10,724 nucleotides of DNA from Candidatus Aerophobota bacterium (GCA_004376485.1 SOJT01000077.1:1-10724), one strand, 5' to 3'. Shown: positions 1 to 7,189, counted from the first letter of the stretch. The notes: generated from the letters alone by a model not told the origin. Numbers and translations: made by a program.

Positions 1-26
1 GTCTTTCCCGCCGTCCCGCGATTCTC

Positions 27-54
27 TTGACAAAAAAATAACGGACTGTATAAT
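27..54 (+). promoter_or_regulatory. Consensus sigma-70-type promoter for the RRM gene
   Basis: TTGACA at 27-32 and TATAAT at 49-54 match both consensus hexamers exactly, with a 16-base spacer, one base shorter than optimal. Transcription should begin near 60-62. The next recognisable gene on this strand starts at 271, so the transcript carries a leader of roughly 210 bases or includes a separate small RNA. No operator-like repeat is visible around the promoter, which suggests strong basal transcription and control after initiation. This is inferred from sequence match only. Confidence 0.8.
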
Positions 55-60
55 TGCTGC

Positions 61-270
61 CTGAGTCTCGAGCAGAGCATGCGAATACAGAGAATAGTGT
101 ATGAAGATGGAGAACTGACCATTTCCAAGTCTAGCGTCCGCTTCTTTATGCCATGTCCTTTGAATCCTTCCATGCTACTTACCGTGTAAGATCTTATAAA
201 AAGACCTCGGATAAGAGACCCAAATAAATACTATAGTTTTTGGTAATGCTCGAAAACAAAGGAGGAAATA
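61..270 (+). promoter_or_regulatory. Long structured 5' leader (or small RNA) ahead of the RRM gene
   Basis: This stretch lies between the promoter and the RRM start and holds no recognisable gene. Pairing by eye gives an outer helix, 65-68 with 216-219 and 69-72 with 206-209, split by a six-base bulge. An inner helix pairs 76-81 with 171-176 and 83-85 with 168-170, with one bulged C at 82. A perfect five-pair hairpin, CTTAC / GTAAG around a three-base loop, occupies 178-190. No U-tract terminator is seen before the RRM gene, so read-through is expected. Long leaders are known on bacterial RNA-binding and cold-shock genes; a 6S-like regulatory RNA is another possibility given the ends-paired shape. 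Neither is shown. A 36-codon open frame at 79-189 lies inside. Confidence 0.4.
258..265 (+). promoter_or_regulatory. Ribosome binding site of the RRM gene
   Basis: AAAGGAGG is a near-complete complement to the 16S rRNA 3' end and stands five bases before the ATG at 271. It confirms that start and predicts efficient translation if the leader leaves it unpaired. Confidence 0.85.
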
Positions 271-564
271 ATGAGCAAAACCCTGTACGTAGGAAATCTA
301 CCGTACACAATGACGGCAGAGGAGCTGAAGGATCTCTTCAGTGAATACGAGAGTGTTGAGGATGCCAAAGTCATCACGGATCGCGACTCAGGTCGCTCCC
401 GAGGATTTGGCTTTGTAGACTTCAGTTCCGATAAAGACGCCGAAAAAGCGATCAAGGCTCTCAATGGACATTCTCTCGGGGATAGAGAAATTGTGGTCAA
501 TGAAGCACGCCCCAGGGGAGATCGGGACTCTGGAGGATCCTACCGATCCTCCAACAGGTGGTAG
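271..564 (+). CDS. Single-RRM RNA-binding protein
   Basis: A 97-residue cytoplasmic protein made of one RNA recognition motif. The RNP2 strand reads LYVGNL (residues 5-10) and RNP1 reads RGFGFVDF (44-51), with the aromatic residues that stack on RNA bases in place. The fold fills residues 3-79. A short tail (80-97) rich in Arg, Gly, Ser and Asp follows, as in the glycine-rich bacterial Rbp family known from cyanobacteria and other bacteria. Such proteins bind single-stranded RNA and several respond to cold; the RNA targets here are unknown. The start is fixed by a strong ribosome binding site. The gene has its own consensus promoter and a long leader, and converges on ftsW with 176 bases between them, so it is not part of the division operon. 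The family call is very secure; the physiological role is not. Confidence 0.93.
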   Translation: MSKTLYVGNLPYTMTAEELKDLFSEYESVEDAKVITDRDSGRSRGFGFVDFSSDKDAEKAIKALNGHSLGDREIVVNEARPRGDRDSGGSYRSSNRW

Positions 565-614
565 CAAGAACTACCTCGTACTCTGTAGTAGAATCTTTTG
601 AAAGTCGCACAAAG

Positions 615-644
615 GGGGCGAGTATCCTCAAGGATACCCGTCCC
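615..644. terminator. Hairpin between convergent units, possible shared terminator
   Basis: GTATCC (622-627) pairs perfectly with GGATAC (632-637) around a four-base loop. The stem extends outward through 615-620 with 639-644, with an A-C mismatch at 621/638 and a G-U pair at 618/641, giving 13 stem positions. It sits 50 bases after the RRM stop and 96 bases after the ftsW stop. The tails are only weakly U-rich (TCATTCTC on plus, CTTTG on minus), so it is not a textbook Rho-independent terminator. Its place between two converging genes supports a terminator or transcript-end protector for both. Confidence 0.5.
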
Positions 645-740
645 TCATTCTCTGAAGATATACCTTGCAAGTCCAACATAATCATCAAATTCTCTCGTGA
701 AGTCAATGATAAAGATGCCTCTTTTACTCCTTAGAATAGC

Positions 741-1874
741 TCATTCATCATCAGGTTCTGGTTTGGGGAGGCTGGTTTTGGATATGTTCAAGAGGATTCC
801 TACCGCGGTGAGGCAGATAAGAAGGGAGGAGCCTCCGTAGCTGATGAAGGGAAGGGTAGTTCCGGTGGTAGGAAGGATGACGGTGACCACGGCCATGTTA
901 ACAGCCGCCTGAAGGCAAATAATGGAGGTAAGACCAACCGCCAGAAGTTTTCCCAGTGCATCGGGTGCCCTTCTGGCAATCTTCAACCCTCGAAGAGCCA
1001 TAGCGAAAAACAGTATAACGATGAGGGTGGTGCCAATGAAACCAAATTCTTCGCCAATGACAGCAAAGATGGAGTCAGTGTGTGGAGTAGGAAGATAGAA
1101 AAGCTTCTCCTGTCCTTTTCCCGGCCCCAGACCCCAGAGTCCCCCCGAACCTAGAGCAATTTTGAAGTGCAGAGGTTGAAAAGCCACACCCTGAGGATCC
1201 AGCTCCGGATGCAGAAAAGCCATTATTCTGTCCTTGCGGTAGCCTACCTCAAAAATGGAAAAGCAAAGGGGAACCAGAGCTAGAATCAGGGCATAGACCA
1301 TATGGGAGATTCGGGCACCTCCGGCAAAAAGAAGAACAAAAGCAATCATGGCAATGATGATGGCGGAACCTAAATCCGGCTCCATAACTACCATAATGGA
1401 GATAGCCCCCAGGATAATGAAGTAGGGAAGGAATCCGTTAATGAAATTTTCCATCTTCTGCCTTTTTCTCACCAGGGACGAGGCAAGGTAAATAACCAGG
1501 CTCAGTTTGGCTATCTCGCTGGGTTGAAAATGAATAAACCCCAGTCCCATAAACCCTAAATTTATCCAGCGGTGGGCTCCCTTTGACCCACCTCCTAGGT
1601 GGGGTAGAAGAACTGCTGCCAGGAGTCCCAGGGTGAGCAAAAGCAAGGGTATGGCCAGTTTCTGGTACCTTTGATAATTGAACCTGGTCCCTATCCAGAG
1701 GAAAACCAGACCCAGAGCAGCCCATATTAGCTGACGCTTGATGAAGAAATAGGAGTCGCCTTTACGCAGGTAAGCATAAGCGCCGCTGGCACTAAAGAGA
1801 ATGATGAGTCCTACGGCTAAAAGAGAAAGAGTAATAATGAGAAGAGAATAATCAATGTCAGTTTTGCTTTTCAT
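741..1874 (-). CDS. ftsW: Septal peptidoglycan glycosyltransferase FtsW (SEDS family)
   Basis: A 377-residue polytopic membrane protein, normal length for FtsW, with many hydrophobic helices from residue 9 onward. SEDS polymerases join lipid II disaccharides into glycan strands and work with a class B penicillin-binding protein, here the FtsI of the same operon. SEDS landmarks are RWINLG (102-107), HFQPSEIAKL (115-124), the extracellular PTPHTDSIFAVIGEE (262-276) whose Asp267 matches the proposed catalytic aspartate, and PTTGTTLPFISYGGSS (335-350). FtsW is preferred over RodA because of the dcw context and the PTTG-LPFISYGGSS signature. It overlaps murD by 17 bases; GGGAGG with a three-base spacer precedes the ATG, so coupled translation is likely. 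It is the last gene of the run; murG or murC, which often follow, are absent. Confidence 0.95.
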   Translation of the reverse strand: MKSKTDIDYSLLIITLSLLAVGLIILFSASGAYAYLRKGDSYFFIKRQLIWAALGLVFLWIGTRFNYQRYQKLAIPLLLLTLGLLAAVLLPHLGGGSKGAHRWINLGFMGLGFIHFQPSEIAKLSLVIYLASSLVRKRQKMENFINGFLPYFIILGAISIMVVMEPDLGSAIIIAMIAFVLLFAGGARISHMVYALILALVPLCFSIFEVGYRKDRIMAFLHPELDPQGVAFQPLHFKIALGSGGLWGLGPGKGQEKLFYLPTPHTDSIFAVIGEEFGFIGTTLIVILFFAMALRGLKIARRAPDALGKLLAVGLTSIICLQAAVNMAVVTVILPTTGTTLPFISYGGSSLLICLTAVGILLNISKTSLPKPEPDDE

Positions 1875-3222
1875 ATTCCTCCCTCAGCTTCTCTACCTCT
1901 CTTTTAAAGACTTCGCCTCTTTCTTCAAAGCTTTTGAACTCGTCAAAGCTGGTGCATCCTGGAGAAAGAAGAACAGAGTCTCCCGGCTCGGCGCTATTAA
2001 AAGCATATCTTACCGCACTGGGGAGCTCATCCGATTCTACCATGGGGCAGATACTGGAAAGCTCTTCTTCGATCTTTTCTTTGGCCTCACCAATGAGGAT
2101 AATCTCCTTTACCTTCTCTTTGACGAGAGGGCCGAGGATGGAGAAGTTGGCTCCTTTGTCCCTTCCTCCCATGATCAAAATGACCGGCCCTCTTACTCCC
2201 TCTAAACATCTCTTTACCGCTCCTTCATTGGTAGCCTTGGAATCGTTGATGAACCGAACGCCCCTCACTCTTCCCACCGCCTCGGCTCGATGGGGAAGTC
2301 CTTTGAACTTTTCTAAAACATCCCGCATAACTTCGGGGCTCACCCGGTAAAGAGAGGATATGGCAACGGCAGAAAGAATATTCTCTAAATTATAGGAACC
2401 GGGGAACCTAATCCGGGATAAAGAGACGATTTCCTCTTCCCTCCCAAATCTGGCTATAATTCTACCCTTGCGAAGAAAAACTCCCAAATCCGGCTCGTTT
2501 TTCTGGCTGACAAAAACTCTCCTCGCCCTGCTCTTTTTGGCTAAAGGATAGACCAAGGGATCGTCTTTATTCAAAATGGTAAAGTCCTCTTTATTCTGGT
2601 TAAGAAAAATCCTACCCTTAAGATGAGCGTATTGGGTAAAGCTGTGGTGGCGATCAAGATGATCGGGGCTGATATTGAGAATACAGGAGATAAAGGGATG
2701 AAATTTTTCAATAGTTTCTAACTGGAAACTGCTGACTTCCACCACTATGATGGAGGATTTTTTTTGCGCTACCCCGGATAGGGAGGTTCCAATATTTCCT
2801 GCCACTTCAACATCTCCCCTGGCTCTCTTAAGAATCTGACCGGTAAGGAATGTAGTGGTAGTCTTACCATTGGTCCCGGTAATAGCTACCAGAGAGGTAT
2901 CTTTAATGAAGCGGGAGGCGAGCTCCAGCTCCCCCATTATGGAAATACCTTTATCTTTAGCCCTCTGAAGAAGGAGGATATCCAGAGAGATGCCGGGAGA
3001 AGGGACAATTAGATCCTGGTGATCAAGAAGATGTAAGGAATGAGGACCCAGATGAACTTTTATCCCTCGTCCTTCCAGCTCTTTTGCCTTTACCTGCATC
3101 TCAGCGGTATCCTTTATCTCCCCCACCATAACCTTAGCCCCTTGTCTTTCTAAAAGATCTACCATCCCCATTCCGCTAATGCCCATACCCAGAACTAGAA
3201 CCTTCTTATCTTTAAGCTTCAT
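1858..3222 (-). CDS. murD: UDP-N-acetylmuramoyl-L-alanine--D-glutamate ligase MurD
   Basis: A 454-residue cytoplasmic ligase that adds D-Glu to UDP-MurNAc-L-Ala using ATP. The N-terminal Rossmann-like domain opens with LGMGISGMG (11-19), which binds the UDP part. The central ATPase domain has GTNGKTTT (116-123, Lys120 in the P-loop), GNIG (142-145), EVSSFQLE (162-169) and NISPDHLDRH (183-192). The C-terminal domain has HRAE (311-314), INDSKATN (325-332), GGRDKG (352-357) and the MurD-type LSPGCTSFDEF (419-429), which separates it from the other Mur ligases. Length is normal. The start lies 10 bases after the mraY stop, preceded only by a weak purine-rich site (AAGAGAAG), so translation probably depends on coupling to mraY. 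The last 17 bases overlap ftsW. No catalytic residue appears to be missing. Confidence 0.96.
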   Translation of the reverse strand: MKLKDKKVLVLGMGISGMGMVDLLERQGAKVMVGEIKDTAEMQVKAKELEGRGIKVHLGPHSLHLLDHQDLIVPSPGISLDILLLQRAKDKGISIMGELELASRFIKDTSLVAITGTNGKTTTTFLTGQILKRARGDVEVAGNIGTSLSGVAQKKSSIIVVEVSSFQLETIEKFHPFISCILNISPDHLDRHHSFTQYAHLKGRIFLNQNKEDFTILNKDDPLVYPLAKKSRARRVFVSQKNEPDLGVFLRKGRIIARFGREEEIVSLSRIRFPGSYNLENILSAVAISSLYRVSPEVMRDVLEKFKGLPHRAEAVGRVRGVRFINDSKATNEGAVKRCLEGVRGPVILIMGGRDKGANFSILGPLVKEKVKEIILIGEAKEKIEEELSSICPMVESDELPSAVRYAFNSAEPGDSVLLSPGCTSFDEFKSFEERGEVFKREVEKLREEYEKQN

Positions 3223-3232
3223 CTTCTCTTAC

Positions 3233-4264
3233 CTACCAGAACACACTAAAAAGGCCTGCTCCAGCCAGAAAAAGACCCACCATCCAGAAGCGGGTAACAA
3301 TGCTCCTCTCCCTCATTCCCTTAAGTTCATAATGGTGATGTAGAGGGCTCATTTTCCAGATCCTCTTGCCGGTAGTTTGAAAGGAGAGAACCTGCAGAAA
3401 GACGGACAGTGCCTCCACCACAAAGACTCCCCCGATAAGAATGAGGAGAATCTCCATCCTTACCAGAACGGCGGTAATGGCCAGAGCTCCCCCCAGGGCT
3501 AGAGCTCCAGTATCGCCGAGAAAAATCCGGGCGGGATGGCGGTTATACCAGAGAAATCCTGAAACCGCTCCTAAAAGGCAAGCCCAGAAAATCACCAGTT
3601 CCCTGGCCGCTGGAATGAAGGTTAGCTTTAAAGAATAAGAAAAACTTATGCTCCCCGCAAAATAAGCCAAAAGAGCATAGGCAAGACCCGCCCAGATAAT
3701 GCATCCGGCTGCCAGCCCATCCAGGCCATCGCTAAGATTGACGCTGTTGGCAGTACCCACAATCACAGCCATCACCAGAGGAATATAGGCCCACCCAAAA
3801 TTCAGAGTATAATGCGTAAAAGGGATACTGACCTGGGGTCTGAACTTCAGGATCCAGGTCAGATAAAGGGCAACTGCCCCGACCAGAAGAGACTGAATTC
3901 CTAGCCTGGAGAGAACCTTAAGACCCCGGGAGCTTTTCCTCAAAGCCTTGATGCGATCATCCCAAAAACCAATCAATCCCAGACAAAAAGTAACCAAAAG
4001 GGATATGAGGACAAACTGGTTGGTTGGATTAGCAAAGAGAAAGAGTCCAATGCCAAAGCTCATCAGGATAAAAATCCCCCCGGAGGTGGGGATGCCTTTT
4101 TTATCCTGATGAGCGGAAGGGCTGTAAGCGCGAACATGATCAACCAGACCAGCTTTGCGGAACTTTTCCAGACAGATCTTACCTATTCCTAAACTGAGAG
4201 CAAGAGAAACTATGGCCGCTGCCCCAGAGCGTAGGATTAAGGATGAAGTGAAGTAGGTGAACAT
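3233..4264 (-). CDS. mraY: Phospho-N-acetylmuramoyl-pentapeptide transferase MraY
   Basis: A 343-residue integral membrane enzyme with about ten hydrophobic helices. It transfers phospho-MurNAc-pentapeptide from UDP to undecaprenyl phosphate, giving lipid I on the inner face of the membrane. Family motifs are all present: HQDKKGIPTSGG (52-63), the Mg-binding pair Asp102-Asp103 in GFWDDRIK (99-106), NSVNLSDGLDGLA (173-185), RIFLGDTGALALGG (246-259, Asp251 catalytic region) and PLHHHYELKG (307-316), the MraY-specific histidine motif that separates it from WecA-type relatives. Length is slightly below the 360 or so of E. coli MraY. Its first 28 bases overlap the end of murF, with only AAGGATAAGG as a modest ribosome binding site, so coupled translation with murF is likely. 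Confidence 0.96.
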   Translation of the reverse strand: MFTYFTSSLILRSGAAAIVSLALSLGIGKICLEKFRKAGLVDHVRAYSPSAHQDKKGIPTSGGIFILMSFGIGLFLFANPTNQFVLISLLVTFCLGLIGFWDDRIKALRKSSRGLKVLSRLGIQSLLVGAVALYLTWILKFRPQVSIPFTHYTLNFGWAYIPLVMAVIVGTANSVNLSDGLDGLAAGCIIWAGLAYALLAYFAGSISFSYSLKLTFIPAARELVIFWACLLGAVSGFLWYNRHPARIFLGDTGALALGGALAITAVLVRMEILLILIGGVFVVEALSVFLQVLSFQTTGKRIWKMSPLHHHYELKGMRERSIVTRFWMVGLFLAGAGLFSVFW

Positions 4265-5649
4265 AGCCTTATCCTTAACTTTTCCATAACTTCTTCCATC
4301 CTCATACCCCGGGAACCTTTAATGAGAAGACAGTCTCCTTCCCGAAGATAAGGAAGAAGTTCCTCTACTAACTCCTCCTTGTCATCAAAAGAGAAACAGT
4401 CATCAATTCCCCTCCTCCTGGCCTCCTCTGCCACTTCCCTGGCTGAATCCCCAAAGGTAAATACAGCATCCATACCCAGCCTGGCCAGATGCTGACCCAC
4501 CTCCCTGTGAAAGAGAGAGGATTTCTCTCCCAGCTCCAGCATATCCCCTAGTATAGCTATTTTCCTTTTTCCTCTTGTGGTTTTGAAAAGATCCAGAGTT
4601 TCTCTCATGGAGTCCGGATTGGCATTGTATGAATCATCGACGATTCGAAAATCTCCCTGCATCTGGATCTGGAAATGATGAGGAAGAGGTTGAAATTCGG
4701 ATAGGGCCTGTGCAATATCTTCCAGAGGGACCTTAAGGATCAAGGCCACTGCTGAAGCAGCCAGAACATTAGCAAGGTTATATTTCCCGGGAAGGGGAAG
4801 ATGAATAGCCTGCTTTCTCTCTTCATAGCTTAACTGAAAATCAAGATAGCTCTCATTCCACCTTATCCTGGAAGCCCTTACCCCGGCTTCCCCAATAAGC
4901 CCAAAGGTCGTAAGCCGTGAGCGAGCTCTTCTTTCAAGCTCTGGAGTCCAGGGATCATCAGCATTCAATACTAACCAGCTCTCCTTCAGGGTGTTCAGAT
5001 AGTCAATGAGCTCTGCTTTGGCCTCTTTGATCTCTTCCAGACCCCCTAAGAAGCCAAAATGGGCCCGCTGGATATTTACAATGACCCCAATAGTGGGTTC
5101 AATCAATCCGGCTAGATGGGCAATCTCTCCGGCATGATTCATCCCCATCTCCAAAACGGCGAATCTATGACGAGGAGAAAGCTTCAATAGGCTTAAGGCA
5201 GCCCCGATTTGGTTATTGAAATTCCCCGGGGACTTCAGGGTAGGATATTTCTGGGAAAGAATCTGCCAAATCATTTCCTTAACCGTGGTTTTACCGTTGC
5301 TTCCGGTAACCCCCACCACCAGAAGAGGTGAGAGCCGGCGTTGATGAAACCGCGCCAGCTCCTCCAGAGCCTGAAGAGTATCCCTTACCTGAATCAGGAA
5401 GAAATTTGGTGAGGGTGAGGTGATATCCTCCGAAACAATAGCTCCTAATCCTCCTTTCTTCCAGCAATCCTTGAGAAAATTATGACCGTCAAACCTGGGT
5501 CCCTTAAGAGCCAGGAAAAGATCACCTTTCCTTAAGGTGCGACTATCAATGGAGATTTTTTCGGCAGGGATAGCCAAAGAAGGGCCCTTACCTATAAGGC
5601 GTCCCTCTGTTATCTGAAGAATCTCCTGAACAGAAAAGGATTGCGGCAT
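4237..5649 (-). CDS. murF: UDP-N-acetylmuramoyl-tripeptide--D-alanyl-D-alanine ligase MurF
   Basis: A 470-residue cytoplasmic ligase that adds D-Ala-D-Ala to the UDP-MurNAc-tripeptide. The N-terminal substrate domain includes SIDSRTLRKGDLF (33-45). The ATPase domain has GSNGKTT (116-122), NNQIG (145-149), EMGMNHAGEI (167-176), the NIQRAH motif (192-197) and Lys211 in EAKAE, the expected carbamylated lysine. The C-terminal domain has DDSYNANPDSM (338-348), LGDMLELG (367-374) and KGSRGMRME (444-452), all typical of MurF. Unusual: just before DDSYNAN, where Mur ligases normally have Gly-Arg, the protein reads LPHHFQ (322-327). The start is supported by GAGGAAAG at 5657-5664. A 55-base gap to murE holds a possible promoter; the 3' end overlaps mraY by 28 bases. 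Confidence 0.95.
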   Translation of the reverse strand: MPQSFSVQEILQITEGRLIGKGPSLAIPAEKISIDSRTLRKGDLFLALKGPRFDGHNFLKDCWKKGGLGAIVSEDITSPSPNFFLIQVRDTLQALEELARFHQRRLSPLLVVGVTGSNGKTTVKEMIWQILSQKYPTLKSPGNFNNQIGAALSLLKLSPRHRFAVLEMGMNHAGEIAHLAGLIEPTIGVIVNIQRAHFGFLGGLEEIKEAKAELIDYLNTLKESWLVLNADDPWTPELERRARSRLTTFGLIGEAGVRASRIRWNESYLDFQLSYEERKQAIHLPLPGKYNLANVLAASAVALILKVPLEDIAQALSEFQPLPHHFQIQMQGDFRIVDDSYNANPDSMRETLDLFKTTRGKRKIAILGDMLELGEKSSLFHREVGQHLARLGMDAVFTFGDSAREVAEEARRRGIDDCFSFDDKEELVEELLPYLREGDCLLIKGSRGMRMEEVMEKLRIRLCSPTSLHP

Positions 5650-5693
5650 AATAGTTCTTTCCTCGTGCCAGGGAGAAGCGCACCCACAGTTTC

Positions 5694-5722
5694 ATTATAT
5701 AGAATTATCCCCGGGACAGCAA
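5694..5722 (-). promoter_or_regulatory. Possible secondary promoter for murF-mraY-murD-ftsW
   Basis: On the minus strand a perfect TATAAT (5694-5699) stands 17 bases after TTGCTG (5717-5722), which matches only the first three bases of the -35 consensus. Transcription would start near 5687, about 38 bases before the murF ATG. It spans the murE stop and the only gap larger than 10 bases inside the operon, where an internal promoter would be most useful. The -35 is weak, so this is a candidate only. Confidence 0.35.
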
Positions 5723-7189
5723 ATCTCGCACCACTTTGCTATCGTTAAACTCCACTACTCGATCCTTGAAAATCTGCACTTTCTCGTGTCCTTTACCAGC
5801 GATGAGAAGGATGTCCCCCTTTTTCATCCTCTCCAGAGTTGTTCTGATAGCTTCTCTTCGATCCACAACAGTAGTGTAGTCCTCGCCGCTGCGTCCCCCA
5901 TCTTCCCTGACTCCTTCTTCAATGGCAGCAATAATCTTCTCGGGGTCCTCGCTGCGGGGATTATCGGAAGTAATGATAGAATAATCAACAAATTTCAAGC
6001 TAACCTTCCCCATAAGAGGACGCTTTTGGGTATCTCGATCTCCCCCACATCCGAATACCACCCAGAGTTTCTCTTTTACCACCTGGCGAAGAGTCTTCAG
6101 AACCTTCTCCAGAGCATCAGGGGTATGAGCATAATCAACAAAAACATCCAGATCTCTTTTGTTCTGGATATACTCTAATCTACCAGGAATTCTCTTTACC
6201 TCCTCCAGTCCTTCTTTAATAACCAACGGTTCCACTCCTTGAGTTGAAGCAGTGGAGATGGCTGCCAGAGCATTGTAGACATTATGAGTACCAAGGAGAG
6301 GTAGATTGATCCTTAAGGGTTCGTCTTTATCAACCTGAGCCAGAAAAGATGATCCCCGAACTCCCATCTTCAGTATTTTCCCCTTTATCCTTGCCTTTTC
6401 TTTGACTGCGTAGGTGATGAGAGGGCAGGAGATGCTCTTCATAAAATGATGTGCCATCGGATCATCCACATTAACTGCCGCCATCCTGGGGGCTCTATCC
6501 CGGAAAAGGGAAATTTTAGCTTCCAGGTAATGCTCCATGGTTTTGTGAAAATCGAGGTGGTCAATGGAAAAATTGGTAAATACAGCCAAGTCAAACTGGA
6601 CTCCATCTACCCGATGAAGAACCAGGGAATGAGAAGAAACCTCTATAACTGCATAATCAACCCCTGCATCAACCATCTTGCGCAGCATCTTCTGAAGATC
6701 CTGGGACTCCGGGGTAGTAATCCGGGAAGAATGAAGTCCACTACCCAGATCATAGTTGATGGTAGAAATCCTACCCATCTTATATCCTGCTTTTTTCAGG
6801 ATAGATTCGACAAGGTAGGTAGTGGTGGTCTTTCCGTTGGTTCCGGTAATACCAATTAACTTTAGCTCTCGAGAGGGAAATCCATACCAGTAACTGCTGA
6901 GTTTAGCCAGAGCCTCTCGGCTTGAGCGAACTCTGATGAGAGTGACCTCTGGAGGAAGTGAGAGAATTTCCTTTTCCACCACCATCACCCTGGCACCTTT
7001 TCTTACCGCCTCGGGGATGAAATTATGGCCATCCTGTCTAAATCCAGAAATGGCCACAAAGAGAAACCCTATTTTCGCTTTACGGGAATCGTAAGTCAGT
7101 CCTTTAACAATCCTGTTTAATGGACCAACTACTTTTTCCACATCCAGAACTGAGATAAGTTCTTGAAGATTCATGAAACCTTGACCCAT
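5705..7189 (-). CDS. murE: UDP-MurNAc-L-alanyl-D-glutamate--meso-2,6-diaminopimelate ligase MurE
   Basis: A 494-residue cytoplasmic ligase adding the third residue of the stem peptide. Motifs in order: YDSRKAKIGFLF (33-44), P-loop GTNGKTTT (116-123, Lys120), TTPES (158-162), EVSSHSL (183-189), NFSIDHLDFH (206-215), YLEAKISLF (221-229) with Lys225 as the expected carbamylated lysine, GRLEY (336-340), DYAHTPDAL (352-360), DNPRSEDP (409-416) and AGKGHE (464-469). DNPR marks enzymes that accept meso-diaminopimelate rather than lysine. Two starts are possible. ATG at 7189 has GAGGA at 7196-7200 with a six-base spacer and is used here; ATG at 7174 forms a 4-base ATGA overlap with the ftsI stop, begins MNLQELIS as homologues do, and has a weaker AAGG site. 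The difference is five residues. Confidence 0.96.
   Translation of the reverse strand: MGQGFMNLQELISVLDVEKVVGPLNRIVKGLTYDSRKAKIGFLFVAISGFRQDGHNFIPEAVRKGARVMVVEKEILSLPPEVTLIRVRSSREALAKLSSYWYGFPSRELKLIGITGTNGKTTTTYLVESILKKAGYKMGRISTINYDLGSGLHSSRITTPESQDLQKMLRKMVDAGVDYAVIEVSSHSLVLHRVDGVQFDLAVFTNFSIDHLDFHKTMEHYLEAKISLFRDRAPRMAAVNVDDPMAHHFMKSISCPLITYAVKEKARIKGKILKMGVRGSSFLAQVDKDEPLRINLPLLGTHNVYNALAAISTASTQGVEPLVIKEGLEEVKRIPGRLEYIQNKRDLDVFVDYAHTPDALEKVLKTLRQVVKEKLWVVFGCGGDRDTQKRPLMGKVSLKFVDYSIITSDNPRSEDPEKIIAAIEEGVREDGGRSGEDYTTVVDRREAIRTTLERMKKGDILLIAGKGHEKVQIFKDRVVEFNDSKVVRDLLSRG

Noticed and set aside
101..118. Five-codon frame MKMEN in the RRM leader
   Set aside because: Too short to judge, no ribosome binding site, and nested in another frame of the 36-codon open frame.
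230..241. ACTATAGT palindrome followed by five T as a terminator ahead of the RRM gene
   Set aside because: The palindrome leaves no usable loop and has no GC-rich stem, so it is not a credible terminator.
497..706. 69-residue minus-strand frame after ftsW, preceded by AAGGAGT
   Set aside because: It starts with TTG about 20 bases from the purine-rich site, overlaps the RRM gene by 68 bases in antisense, passes through the 615-644 hairpin, and its product resembles no family I know.
1855..2350. Plus-strand frames of 116 and 138 residues over murD
   Set aside because: They are antisense shadows of a well-conserved MurD coding region and have no family features.
6446..6859. Plus-strand 137-residue frame over murE
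   Set aside because: Antisense shadow; MurE in the other strand is intact with all motifs.
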